From the NCBI RefSeq assembly GCF_900089605.1, contig NZ_LT594324.1:3410001-3474000 (forward strand): a stretch of 64,000 nucleotides of DNA, read 5' to 3'. A program made the position numbers and the translations under genes. Shown one piece after another: positions 24,375-32,930 of the stretch (positions are counted from its first letter, which is position 1; every line of letters starts with the position of its first letter). The notes below the pieces were generated by a model. That model saw only the letters and a program-made list of their open reading frames with translations. It did no database searches and was not told the DNA's origin. This DNA is from Micromonospora narathiwatensis (lineage in GTDB: Bacteria > Actinomycetota > Actinomycetes > Mycobacteriales > Micromonosporaceae).

Positions 24375-26018
24375 TCATGGGTGGTCGTCGGGGTGCGGTC
24401 GGAACCCGGTCGCCGCGTCATCACTCCACAGCGCCGCGCACACCGCTGAGCGTACTATCAACTCCGGTCGATAGAGGTCCTTGTCGTGCCACAGCAGCGG
24501 CCCGTCGTCACCCGCCTCGTCCATTTCGGACAGCCGGCGCCGGCCCCGCCCGACGGCCGCGGCGACCTCGGCATCGGCCGACAGACCGGCCCCGACCAGC
24601 GCCAGCACCGAATACGCGGTCTCCTCCGCGGTGCCGGCCCACCGCCCCCACGAACCGTCCGGCCGCTGGGCGGCCAGCAGCCAGTCGACCGCCCGCCCGA
24701 CGGCGGCCCGGCCCGCGGCGCCACGGGCGTGGTCGCCGAGCGCGAGCACCGCGCAGTAGGTGGCGTAGTAGGGCGAGGCGTGCCACCGGTCACACCACCG
24801 CCCGTCGGCCTCCTGCCGGGCGATCAACCAGGCGGCCACCCGGTCCACGGCCGCCGCGACGCGGGCGTCGGCCATCGGCCCACCGTGCGCGAGGTGGTGA
24901 CCGAGGGTGTCGAGCACGTGGGCGTTGGTGGTGATCGAGGTACCGTCCTCCCCCGGCCAGGTGCAGAAGTGGGCGCCGGTGTCGTAGGTCCAGAGGCTGG
25001 ACGGGTCGACCGGCTGGCCGAGCCGGGCGAGGGCGTACAGCGCCACCGAGGTGGTGTCCGCGTCGGCGGGCAGCCCGGGCCCGGTGGCCACGCCGGCCGG
25101 GCCGACGGCGGCCCGCAGCTCGGCCACCAGCGCGGCGGGCACCGCCATCGGTACCCCCGCCCGGGCCAGGATGCTGAGCACCCAGGCGCGCTCGAACACG
25201 GCGATCGGGCTGGCGCAGGGCACCGCACCGCCGCGACCGACGCCCCGCAGGTAGTCCACGGCCGATCCACCGGGCTCGTCGGGGCCGCCGAGCCAGGCGG
25301 CGGTCGCGGCCGGAGACGCACCGACCGCCCCGGGGCCGACCGGTGACACGCCGGCAGCCCGGCGGGCCCACCCGCCACCCACCTCAAGGGCGTGCGCCAG
25401 CTTCTCCGGGACCGGTCCACCGGCGGCCAGCAGACCGCGTACCCGGTGCAGGCGGCCGGGGTCCAGGCCGGACGGAAGCGGCAGACGGGGTCGGCCGCGC
25501 CACCCGGCGAGACCCGCCGGAGGAGACTCCGGGCCGTTCAGCCACCCGTCGACCGACTCGACCAGCGCCGGCACGATCAGGTCGGTGGCCGGCAGGTCGG
25601 GCAGTGCCGGCGCGGCCGGGTCGCCGAGCCGGGCCGCCACGAAACGCAGGCCCCGCTCCGCCGCGCCGGTCAGGTCGGCGGCCGTCGCCGGGCCACCGTC
25701 GCCCCGACCGAGCACCGTCAGCAGCGCCTCGACGGCGCTCAGGCTCGGCACCACGGCGTACCCCTCCGGGCCGCCCCAGCCGCCGTCGGCCCGCTGCCGC
25801 GCGAGCAGCCAATCGATCCGTACGTCGTGGCCGGGCAGCCACGGCGCGAGCGACAGCAGCCGGCCGGTCTCGTAGACCGATGGCGAGGTCTGCCCGGACG
25901 GGTCGTGTGCCATCGCCGCGATCAGGTCCCGGACCCGGTCGGCTCCGAGCCCGGCGTCGGGCGGCGCGCCACCCGGACCACGACGGGCGGGCAGCCGACG
26001 GTTCGTGGTCACACTCAC
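24375..26018 (-). CDS. Class II diterpene cyclase (copalyl-diphosphate-synthase-like)
   Basis: 547 residues. Squalene-cyclase-type QW repeats (QRADGGWGG, ARQEADGRWCDRW, AAQRPDGSWGRW) build the double alpha-barrel. The protonation motif is DADTTS (319-324), a variant of the DxDD acid motif of class II cyclases. Such enzymes protonate and bicyclise geranylgeranyl diphosphate to a labdadienyl/copalyl diphosphate. GTG 26018 overlaps the stop of the class I synthase (GTGA), as expected for coupling. Content and gene order (P450, class I, class II) match the terp1 operon that I recall from Salinispora arenicola, reported to give an isopimaradienol. The product here is inferred, not shown. Confidence 0.82.
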   Translation of the reverse strand: MSVTTNRRLPARRGPGGAPPDAGLGADRVRDLIAAMAHDPSGQTSPSVYETGRLLSLAPWLPGHDVRIDWLLARQRADGGWGGPEGYAVVPSLSAVEALLTVLGRGDGGPATAADLTGAAERGLRFVAARLGDPAAPALPDLPATDLIVPALVESVDGWLNGPESPPAGLAGWRGRPRLPLPSGLDPGRLHRVRGLLAAGGPVPEKLAHALEVGGGWARRAAGVSPVGPGAVGASPAATAAWLGGPDEPGGSAVDYLRGVGRGGAVPCASPIAVFERAWVLSILARAGVPMAVPAALVAELRAAVGPAGVATGPGLPADADTTSVALYALARLGQPVDPSSLWTYDTGAHFCTWPGEDGTSITTNAHVLDTLGHHLAHGGPMADARVAAAVDRVAAWLIARQEADGRWCDRWHASPYYATYCAVLALGDHARGAAGRAAVGRAVDWLLAAQRPDGSWGRWAGTAEETAYSVLALVGAGLSADAEVAAAVGRGRRRLSEMDEAGDDGPLLWHDKDLYRPELIVRSAVCAALWSDDAATGFRPHPDDHP

Positions 26019-26908
26019 CGCGTACCCCAGAAGTCGGTGAGGCGGTAGAAGCCGCTGGTGAAGCCGAGCTGTCGGGACAGGTAGTCGGCCTCCCGCGGAC
26101 AGTCGGGCCGCAGCTCGGCCAGCAGGTGCCGGCAGTGGTCGATCCGCGTCGCGACCTGCCGTTCGATCTCCGCGCGGTCGTCGTCCACCAGCATGATCGC
26201 GTTGAGGTCGCCCCACTCGCGGTCCCGCTGGTAGGTGCCCAGGTCGTTGATCAGCCGCAGGGCCCGCTGCACCTCGTCGCTGACCGTCACGAGCCGGGGC
26301 AGCTGGCGGTGGGTCTCGGCGGATCCGGTGTGGATCCAGTGCGCGACGTTGACCACCGTGGCGGCGAGATTGTCGGCGTTGTCGAGGTACTGGGCCAGGG
26401 TGGGCGGGGCCGCGGTGCCGTGCTGCGCCGCGGCCTTCCACTCCCACTCTCGGGTCATCGCGGCCAGGGTGCGGGCGATCTCCTCCTGCCACAGGCCACG
26501 CAGACCGGCGAACGCCGGGGCGGCGGCGAGGTCGTCCCGCAGCTCGGCGAGGAACCGACCCAGAGGGTCGTCGGCCGGGGCGCCGCCGGCCACCGCCAGG
26601 CACGTCTTCGCGACGAGGTCGACCTCCGACCGGGACGTCGCCTGGTGGTCGACCTGCCAGTCGATCACGAAGCCCCAGAGCACCGCGCGGTTGGTCAGAC
26701 CCAGTTCCTCGGCGGTGCACCACGGCGCGCTGAACGCCATGGCCAGCGCGATGCTGCTGAACAGCGCCGCGTCGAAGGGCCGGCTGGGGAAGAGGTCGGG
26801 GTGCGCCGCGGCCCGTCGTTGCAGGTCCCGCTGCCCCCGGGCGGCGAGCGCGCAGATCCGTCCCTGCTCGGCGGCCTCGGCGAGCTGTCCGCCGTCCACG
26901 TCGGTCAT
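26015..26908 (-). CDS. Class I diterpene synthase-like protein
   Basis: A 297-residue all-helical protein. The aspartate-rich metal motif is DWQVD (83-87), a DDxxD variant, and the NSE/DTE triad is ND-LG-T-YQR-D (N221, D222, T225, D229). Together these bind the Mg2+ cluster that ionises the prenyl diphosphate. With the class II cyclase next to it, the likely substrate is a copalyl-type diphosphate and the product a tricyclic diterpene. It is coupled to the P450 upstream (ATGA overlap) and the cyclase downstream (GTGA overlap). A sesquiterpene role is less likely in this context. Confidence 0.8.
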   Translation of the reverse strand: MTDVDGGQLAEAAEQGRICALAARGQRDLQRRAAAHPDLFPSRPFDAALFSSIALAMAFSAPWCTAEELGLTNRAVLWGFVIDWQVDHQATSRSEVDLVAKTCLAVAGGAPADDPLGRFLAELRDDLAAAPAFAGLRGLWQEEIARTLAAMTREWEWKAAAQHGTAAPPTLAQYLDNADNLAATVVNVAHWIHTGSAETHRQLPRLVTVSDEVQRALRLINDLGTYQRDREWGDLNAIMLVDDDRAEIERQVATRIDHCRHLLAELRPDCPREADYLSRQLGFTSGFYRLTDFWGTR

Positions 26909-28299
26909 GCCGGTGCCGTCCCTGGCGAGGGCGAGGCGGCCAGCAGCGTCAGCTCGACCCGGTGGCGCGGTCGCAGCGCCGCGGCCAGCCGCAGGCCGGG
27001 CACGCCCGGGCGGCGCATCCGGAAGCGGTAGCGGCTGAGCATCGTGGCGAGGATGAGCTGTGCCTCCAGATAGAACAGGTACATCCCGAGGCACTGGTGC
27101 GGGCCGCCGCCGAAGGGGAAGTGGGCGTAGCGGTGCCGGGCCCGGACCTGCTCCGGCCGGAACCGCTCGGGGTCGAACTCGTCCGGCCGGTCCCAGAACC
27201 GCGCCATCCGCTGGGTGACCAGCGGGCTCGCCACCACGGTCGCCCCGGCCTCGATCGGCACGCCGTCGATCTCGTCCGCGGCGACCGCGCGACGCGGGAT
27301 GATCCAACCGATCGGGTAGAGCCGCAGCAGCTCGTCCAGGACCATTCGGGTGTACGTCAGTTCGGGCAGGTGCTCGCGGCGGACCGGTTCGCCGCCCACC
27401 ACCCGGTCGATCTCGGCGTAGAGCCGGTCGGCGATGTCGGGCCGCTGTTCCAGATGGGGCCAGAACCAGGTGAGCACGTTGATGGTGGTCTCCGTGGTCG
27501 CCGCGAACATCGCCACCGTGTCGTTGCGTACCTGCTGCTCGTCGAGCTGCCGGCCGTCGTCGGTCCGGGCCCGCCACAGCGTGGAGATGACGTCGTCGCC
27601 CTCGTCGGCGACCGCCCGGGTGGCCCGGACGACCGGCACCAGCACGTCGTCGACGATGCGCTTCGCCCGACGGAACGGCCGGTCGCCCGGCATCGGCAGC
27701 GACAGCGGGGCGAACGGCACGATGATCCGGGGAATCACCGCCGTGGCGATGACGTCCTGGGCGTCGACGACCCGCATCGCGTCCGCCACCGAGATCTTGT
27801 CGGCGAAGAGCACCCGCATGATCGCGCGGCAGACGATCCGCGCCTGCTCGGCGCCGATGTCGACGGTGCGCCCGGCGCTTGACGGCTGGTCCAGCTCGTC
27901 CACCGCGTCGCGGATGGCCTCGGCCATCCCGTCGATCATCGCCTCCACCCGCTTGGCGGTGAACATCGGCTGGAGCATCCGGCGGCTCGCCGACCAGATC
28001 TGGCCCTCGCCGAGGATTCCCTCGCCGAACAGCCGCTTGACCGGGCGCCAGAACAGCCCGTCACCCGCCCGCTCGTAGTTCTCCGCCCGGTCACGCAGGA
28101 CGTGCTGCACGTGCCGGGGATGGGTGACCAGGTAGGGACGGAAGGACCCGAGGTTGATCCGGACGAGCGAGCCCTGCGTCCGGTTGCCGACGTCGATCAG
28201 CGCGCGGGCCGGGTCGCGGAGCATGCCGGGCAGGATCTGACGCAGCGGCACGGTACGGAGCTGACCAGCGGATTCGGCAGCTGTATGCGGTTGGTCCAC
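26905..28299 (-). CDS. Cytochrome P450 of the diterpenoid operon
   Basis: 464 residues. I-helix MFAATTETTINV (an A/A-x-x-E-T-T variant), K-helix ExxR in DELLRLYP, PERF in DPERFRPEQ, and the haem-binding loop FPFGGGPHQCLGMYLF with the proximal Cys. First gene of the operon, coupled to the class I synthase. Presumably hydroxylates the diterpene skeleton; in the related Salinispora operon the P450 oxidises one methyl group to an alcohol. Conservons often carry their own P450 (CvnE); none is present on the downstream side here. Confidence 0.92.
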   Translation of the reverse strand: MDQPHTAAESAGQLRTVPLRQILPGMLRDPARALIDVGNRTQGSLVRINLGSFRPYLVTHPRHVQHVLRDRAENYERAGDGLFWRPVKRLFGEGILGEGQIWSASRRMLQPMFTAKRVEAMIDGMAEAIRDAVDELDQPSSAGRTVDIGAEQARIVCRAIMRVLFADKISVADAMRVVDAQDVIATAVIPRIIVPFAPLSLPMPGDRPFRRAKRIVDDVLVPVVRATRAVADEGDDVISTLWRARTDDGRQLDEQQVRNDTVAMFAATTETTINVLTWFWPHLEQRPDIADRLYAEIDRVVGGEPVRREHLPELTYTRMVLDELLRLYPIGWIIPRRAVAADEIDGVPIEAGATVVASPLVTQRMARFWDRPDEFDPERFRPEQVRARHRYAHFPFGGGPHQCLGMYLFYLEAQLILATMLSRYRFRMRRPGVPGLRLAAALRPRHRVELTLLAASPSPGTAPA

Positions 28300-28910
28300 G
28301 TGATGCGTTCCCCCCTGGGTCTACTCGGTGTCGCGAAACCGTCATGACCCGTGAGCTTGCCGCCGAGCATGCCAGCCTTAACGGCCGATCAAAAGAGCAA
28401 AGAGGAATAGATCTCACACGACAAAATTCCCACTGTCGACAATGGAGGCTGCGGACTTCCCGTCCGTCCGGCCGGCTACGCAGGCATCCTTGCCTGTCGA
28501 TAACCGTCCGGTAACCCCACGGCCAACCGGACGCCACCTCCATGTCGCCTCCGGCGCAACTGGCCGGTCACGACGTACCGGTGGCCGGTCACGGCGCGCC
28601 CGGTCCGGCCGACGCGACCGCTCGGCCGTGGTAGCGGGTTCCGCCGGCCCGGCAGCGCGGCGGTCCGTGGGCGGCCGGGCCGGTCGCGGCGGGCAGCGCC
28701 ACCCCCGGCGGCACCGGCCGGTCGGTCGGTCAACTCCGCCGGAGCCGGCTCCGGGCCGAGGCGCGGGCCGCGCCCGGGTCCCGGCCACCCGTCAGGTACG
28801 AGGGCGGCGGGGCCGCCGGTTTCGACCGCCGGCGCGGCGCCGGGGTGGGCGAGCGGGACCGGGGACGAGGAACCCGGGCGCGGCACCGCACCCTGTGCCA
28901 AGCTTCGGGC
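28300..28910. other. 611-bp gene-free region between the terpenoid operon and DUF2630
   Basis: 28375-28440 is an unusually AT-rich island for this genome and probably holds the promoter of the P450 operon, although I cannot fix -35/-10 boxes. 28440-28910 is extremely GC-rich with long frames on both strands but arginine/proline-rich, low-complexity translations and no recognisable domain; I see no gene there. Confidence 0.5.
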
Positions 28911-29159
28911 ATGGACGACAAGACCATCCTGAACCGGATCACCGAACTGGTCGACGAGGAGCACCGGCTGCGCGCGGCGGCACAGGAGCACGAGGCCGGC
29001 ACCGACGACGCGGCCCGGGAACGGCTGCGGGCGCTGGAGGAGTCCCTCGACCAGTGCTGGGACCTGCTGCGCCGCCGGCGGGCGGCCCGCCAGGCGCACG
29101 GTGACCCGGACGCCCAGGGCGAGCGCCCCCTGCCGGAGGTCGAGCGCTACCTCCAGTGA
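28911..29159 (+). CDS. DUF2630 family protein
   Basis: An 82-residue helical, charged protein: MDDKTILNRITELVDEEHRLR ... LDQCWDLLRRRRA ... PEVERYLQ, which matches the conserved actinobacterial DUF2630 family from end to end. No signal peptide or metal motif; function unknown. Stand-alone gene. Confidence 0.85.
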   Translation: MDDKTILNRITELVDEEHRLRAAAQEHEAGTDDAARERLRALEESLDQCWDLLRRRRAARQAHGDPDAQGERPLPEVERYLQ

Positions 29160-29339
29160 CCTCGCGGTCCCGCGCGCTCCGTTGATCTTCGATTCTCGCG
29201 CGCACTCTCGACGAGCTGTATGAGGCGGCGTCGCCGGACGCCCCGGCGGCGGCCCGCCGGCACGCCGCGCTCCGGCGACGCGCCGATCCGGGTCCGGCGA
29301 ACGTCGCCCTCCGGGGCGTCGGTGCGCGCCGGTTGGCCG

Positions 29340-29372
29340 GTGTCCCGGGCGGGGCTGACCCGCCCGGGACAC
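29340..29372 (-). terminator. Terminator after the RIO kinase gene
   Basis: 14-bp stem (GTGTCCCGGGCGGG, 29340-29353, with 29359-29372) just beyond the stop codon at 29380 on the minus strand. Confidence 0.75.
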
Positions 29373-29379
29373 GACGCGC

Positions 29380-30309
29380 TCAGCGGATGCCCGCCTCGCG
29401 CAGCAGCAGCCCGGTCAGTTCGCCGGGGTCGACGTCCCCGGCGGGCAGGCCCCGGGCGGCGAACCAGGTGCCGACCACCCGCACGTCCCGGGCCAGGAAC
29501 TCCGGCCCCTGCGGGTTGGCCACCACGTCCACCACCTGCGGCAGGTCGATCATGACCAGCCGCCCCCGGTGCACCAGCAGGTTGTACGGCGACAGGTCGC
29601 CGTGCGCGTACCCGGCCCGGGCCAGCACGACCAGGGCGTCGACCAGTTGCTCCCACAGGTCGCGCAGCTCGGCGGCGTCGGGACGGACCTGGGCCAGCCG
29701 GGGCGCGGCCTGCCCCGCCTCGGCGTCGCCGACGAACTCCAGCATCAGCTCGGTGCCGAGCAGTTGCACCGGGTACGGCACGGCGATCCGCCCGGAGGCG
29801 GCGCCGATCTCCCAGAGTCGGGCGAGGGCGGCGAACTCGGCGGCGGCCCACTGCCCGGCGATCATCTGCCGGCCGAACGCGGTCCGGCCGGCCATCGCCC
29901 GGTTCTCCCGGGACCGGCGGACCCGGCGCCCCTCCAGGTAACCGGAGTCGCGGTGGAAGAGCCGGTGCTGGGCGTCCCGGTAGCGCTTGGCCGCCAGCAG
30001 GCAGGACCGGTCGGTGCCCGGCACGGCCCGGCGGACCAGGTGGACGTCCGCCTCCTTGCCGGTTTTCAGCACGCCGAGTTCGGTGTCCTTCGCGGCCAGC
30101 TCGGTGACCAGCCACTCGGGGTGGGGTTCGGGCCCGTGCACGGCCTCGTCCCAGGAGGACCACTGGTCCTCGGGCTCGGGCTCGTCGTCGGGTTCGGCGA
30201 GGGCCGGCTCGGCGGGCCCGCCGCGCTTCAGGAAATACGGTTCGTCGTCGTCGAAGCGGCTCTTGCCGCGGCCACGGCGCTGCGGCGCCGGGAAGTCGTG
30301 TTCGCGCAC
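29380..30309 (-). CDS. RIO1-family protein kinase
   Basis: 309 residues from GTG 30309 (MREHDFPAPQRRGRGKSRF). RIO-type kinase: flexible Gly loop LKTGKEADVHLV, catalytic loop HGDLSPYNLLVH and metal-binding MIDLPQVVD in place of DFG. In archaea and eukaryotes RIO kinases act in ribosome maturation; bacterial members are poorly understood. The frame runs 50 codons further upstream with weak sequence; 30309 is chosen because the basic start resembles family members and the preceding stretch is low in complexity. A possible GAAGGA site is about 12 nt away. Confidence 0.82.
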   Translation of the reverse strand: MREHDFPAPQRRGRGKSRFDDDEPYFLKRGGPAEPALAEPDDEPEPEDQWSSWDEAVHGPEPHPEWLVTELAAKDTELGVLKTGKEADVHLVRRAVPGTDRSCLLAAKRYRDAQHRLFHRDSGYLEGRRVRRSRENRAMAGRTAFGRQMIAGQWAAAEFAALARLWEIGAASGRIAVPYPVQLLGTELMLEFVGDAEAGQAAPRLAQVRPDAAELRDLWEQLVDALVVLARAGYAHGDLSPYNLLVHRGRLVMIDLPQVVDVVANPQGPEFLARDVRVVGTWFAARGLPAGDVDPGELTGLLLREAGIR

Positions 30310-30475
30310 GGGTGGGTTGATCCTTCGATCGAGGCAGGTGGAGGCAGCTGGAACGACCCTGCGATGACGGCCATTACCGACCTCCTCTCCTCGACCGGGC
30401 TCCGCCCGGCTGCGCCCTCGCGCGGCCCCCATGCTCACCGGCGGGCGCGAGCGGGTCAACCGAATTTCCCGGCGC

Positions 30476-31120
30476 TCACCCGGCCAGCACCGCGGCCACC
30501 GCGGCGATCAACCCGTCGACCGTACGGGTCGGCGCGAACCGGGTGTCCGACCAGCGACGCCCGCGGTGCAGCCAGACGCTGGGCAGCCCGGACGCGCTGG
30601 CCCCGCCGATGTCCGCCTCCGGGCTGTCCCCGACCACCCAGGCGCCGCGCAGTGGCATCCGGGCCCGCTGCGCGGCGAGCGCGAAGATCCTCGGGTTGGG
30701 TTTGCTGACGCCAGCCTCCTCGGAGATCACCCAGTTGGCGACGTACCGGTCCAGGCCGGTCCGGCGGATCTTCGCGTCCTGCTGGCGTACCGCGCCGTTG
30801 GTGACCACCACCGGCACCCACCCGGCGTCGTCGGCGATCCGGAGCGCGCAGGCGACCAACGGATCCAGTCTGGTCTTCGCCGCCACCCCGTCGTGCAGCT
30901 CATCCACCAGGTCGATGGCGCGGACGCTGAGCTGGTACCGGTTCCGGATGGCGTCCGCGACGTCCCACCGGTCGGTCAGCCCGTCCGCGTCGACGGAGAG
31001 CAGCCAGTCGATGTCGGTGGGTGGAGCGCCGATGTCGTCCAGGAATCGCTCACCCCAGGCACGGAACGGCCCATCCCGGTCGAGCAGCGTGTTGTCCAGA
31101 TCGAGCAGGAGCAACGGCAC
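30476..31120 (-). CDS. HAD-superfamily hydrolase
   Basis: 214 residues. Motif I LLLDLDNTLLDRD (nucleophile Asp), motif II VVVTNG, Lys in SKPNPRIF and motif IV GDSPEADIGGA. Cap type C1. Likely a phosphatase for a small phosphorylated metabolite; the substrate is not predictable. Confidence 0.85.
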   Translation of the reverse strand: MPLLLLDLDNTLLDRDGPFRAWGERFLDDIGAPPTDIDWLLSVDADGLTDRWDVADAIRNRYQLSVRAIDLVDELHDGVAAKTRLDPLVACALRIADDAGWVPVVVTNGAVRQQDAKIRRTGLDRYVANWVISEEAGVSKPNPRIFALAAQRARMPLRGAWVVGDSPEADIGGASASGLPSVWLHRGRRWSDTRFAPTRTVDGLIAAVAAVLAG

Positions 31121-31176
31121 TCGGGAACCTTACGGGACCGGGGCGGGCCACCGACAGGGTTGCGGGCCGGTATCCG

Positions 31177-32019
31177 TCAGCCGATGATCGCCGTACGGGG
31201 CAGGCCCTGGTCGGACAGGCGGTCGGCGAGCATGGTGTGCGCCGCCCGGGTGGCCGCGAGCGCCGCCGGGTCGAGCGTCGCCACCAGCACCTCCGTGCCG
31301 GTGTCCGCGCCCCGGACGAGCGGCCGGCCCTCCGGGTCGTACACGGCGGCACCGCCGTTGAACCGCCACGGGTCAACGCCGTCGACGGCGTTGGCGAAGA
31401 CGACGTACATGGTGTTGTCCAGGGCGCGGGCGGCGTAGTAGACGTCCCGCCGATGCTCCGAGCCGGCCAGGTAGCCGCTCGGGCAGAGGTAGCCGTGCGC
31501 ACCGTCGTCGGCGGCGGCCCGCCCGTGCTCCGGGAAGCAGCCGTCGTAGCAGATCCCGAGACCGAGGCGCCAGTCGTCGACCAGCAGGGTGGCGCCCCGT
31601 CGGCCCGGGGAGAACAGCTCGCGCTCGCCGCCCCAGAGCTGCTGCTTGTCGTACGCCGCCCGCACGGCCCCGGCCGGGTCGATCACCAGCGAGGAGATGG
31701 TGCGCCGCCCGTCGGGGTACCGGACCGCCGCGCCCACCACCACCGTGGTCCCGCCGTCGCGGGCCGCCTGCCGCAGCGGGTCGAGGCGCGGATCGGCCAC
31801 CCCGCCGTCCGGGCCGGCGACCACGTCGGTGCCGATCGGGTCGGCCGCGAGGGTCGGCGGGTGGTACGCGGGCAGGAACAGCTCCGGCAGCACGACGACC
31901 CGGGCGCCGGCCGCCCGGCCGACGAGGCGGGCCGCGGTGGCGGCGTTGCCGGCGACGTCGCCGGGAACCGGCTCGGCCTGCACGGCGGCCACGGTCAACG
32001 GGTGGGCGGGGGCGGTCAT
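31177..32019 (-). CDS. Carbon-nitrogen hydrolase (nitrilase superfamily)
   Basis: 280 residues with the Glu-Lys-Cys triad: E46 in LPELFLP, K125 in YDKQQLW and C157 in GICYDGCFPE. These cytoplasmic enzymes hydrolyse amides (omega-amidase, carbamoylase or similar). The start ATG 32019 follows the divergent intergenic region shared with the TetR gene, so it may also be under that regulator. Confidence 0.85.
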   Translation of the reverse strand: MTAPAHPLTVAAVQAEPVPGDVAGNAATAARLVGRAAGARVVVLPELFLPAYHPPTLAADPIGTDVVAGPDGGVADPRLDPLRQAARDGGTTVVVGAAVRYPDGRRTISSLVIDPAGAVRAAYDKQQLWGGERELFSPGRRGATLLVDDWRLGLGICYDGCFPEHGRAAADDGAHGYLCPSGYLAGSEHRRDVYYAARALDNTMYVVFANAVDGVDPWRFNGGAAVYDPEGRPLVRGADTGTEVLVATLDPAALAATRAAHTMLADRLSDQGLPRTAIIG

Positions 32020-32073
32020 CCGCTGATCGTAACCGGATCGCGTCCTCGTGCTGATCATGCGAACGCGCATCTC

Positions 32074-32091
32074 AAGCCGTACGTACGGTTT
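32074..32091. promoter_or_regulatory. TetR/AcnR operator in the nitrilase-tetR intergenic region
   Basis: AAGCCGTACGTACGGTTT, near-perfect palindrome centred on CCGTAC/GTACGG, 34 bp before the TetR start. The same sequence with two changes overlaps the acnA promoter at 17246-17263. Divergent placement would allow autoregulation and control of the nitrilase gene. Confidence 0.65.
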
Positions 32092-32124
32092 GCGTCGACG
32101 GGATACGCCTGGAACGATCGGTAC

Positions 32125-32697
32125 GTGCCCAGAGTAAGCCAGGACCAGCTCGACGCGCGCCGGCAGGAGATCCTCTCCGCGGCACGGGCGTGTTTCGCCC
32201 GGCACGGCTACGAGGGCGCCACCGTGCGGCGCCTGGAGGAGGCCACCGGGCTCTCCCGCGGCGCGATCTTCCACCACTTCCGCGACAAGGACTCCCTCTT
32301 CCTCGCCGTCGCCGAGGACGACGCGGCGGCCATGGTGGAGACCGTCGCCCGCAACGGCCTGGTCCAGGTGATGCGGGATCTGCTCGCCCGCGCCCTCTCC
32401 CCGGACACCACCGGCTGGCTCGGCAGCCAGCTGGAGGTGTCCCGGCGACTGCGTACCGACCCGGCGTTCGCCAAGCGCTGGGCGGAACGCTCGGCGGCCA
32501 TCGCCGAGGCCACCCGCGAGCGCCTGCTGCGCCAGCGGGAGGCCGGGGTGCTCCGCGACGACGTGTCGATCGACGTGATGGCCCAGTTCCTGGAGCTGGC
32601 CTACGACGGGCTGGTGCTGCACCTGGCGATGGGGCGCCCGGCCGGTGACCTGGGCCGGGTGCTCGACCTGGTCGAGGAGGCGGTCCGCCGCCACTGA
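32125..32697 (+). CDS. acnR: TetR-family repressor, AcnR-like
   Basis: 190 residues. N-terminal HTH block RRQEILSAARACFARHGYEG, then GLSRGAIFHHFRDKDSLFLAV, and a ligand domain with NGLVQVMRDLLARAL and SRRLRTDPAFAKRW, which fit the AcnR type that represses aconitase in corynebacteria and relatives. AcnR is usually next to acn; here it is almost 15 kb away, but the shared operator supports the assignment. GTG 32125 is chosen because the frame upstream is antisense to the nitrilase gene. Confidence 0.75.
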   Translation: MPRVSQDQLDARRQEILSAARACFARHGYEGATVRRLEEATGLSRGAIFHHFRDKDSLFLAVAEDDAAAMVETVARNGLVQVMRDLLARALSPDTTGWLGSQLEVSRRLRTDPAFAKRWAERSAAIAEATRERLLRQREAGVLRDDVSIDVMAQFLELAYDGLVLHLAMGRPAGDLGRVLDLVEEAVRRH

Positions 32698-32795
32698 CCG
32701 CCCGGGTCTCGGTCCGGTAACTCGCCCGACCGACCGAATCCCGGCTGGCGGCCCTGCTCCACAATGGCGGCACCACCTCGCGACAGGAGCAGAGC

Positions 32796-32930
32796 TTGAC
32801 ATCCTCCCCTCCCTAAAGGAAGGGGATTCCCTGGGTCACCCCAGAGGTTTCCTGTTTCACCGCCGGTCGCCCCGTCCGGGAGGTTTCCCGTTGAGGACTT
32901 ACGCCAGCTCCGCAGGCAGTCACCGCCAGC
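32796..32930 (-). ncRNA. Putative omega RNA (TnpB guide RNA) at the element's right end
   Basis: In IS605 elements a guide RNA covers the tnpB 3' end and right end. Here the minus strand ends in a hairpin CCCCTTCC-TTTA-GGGAGGGG followed by AGGATGTCAA and then host DNA. The guide would therefore be the host sequence below 32796 (GCTCTGCTCCTGTCGCGAGG). The 5' limit is arbitrary. Inference from family knowledge only. Confidence 0.35.

Noticed and set aside
24375..26723. 782-residue version of the diterpene cyclase starting at 26723
   Set aside because: The first 235 codons are antisense-like and overlap the class I synthase; GTG 26018 gives the expected 4-bp overlap and family length.
28440..28910. 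Possible gene on either strand upstream of DUF2630
   Set aside because: Translations are Arg/Pro/Gly-rich with no codon signature or domain; long frames are expected at this GC content.
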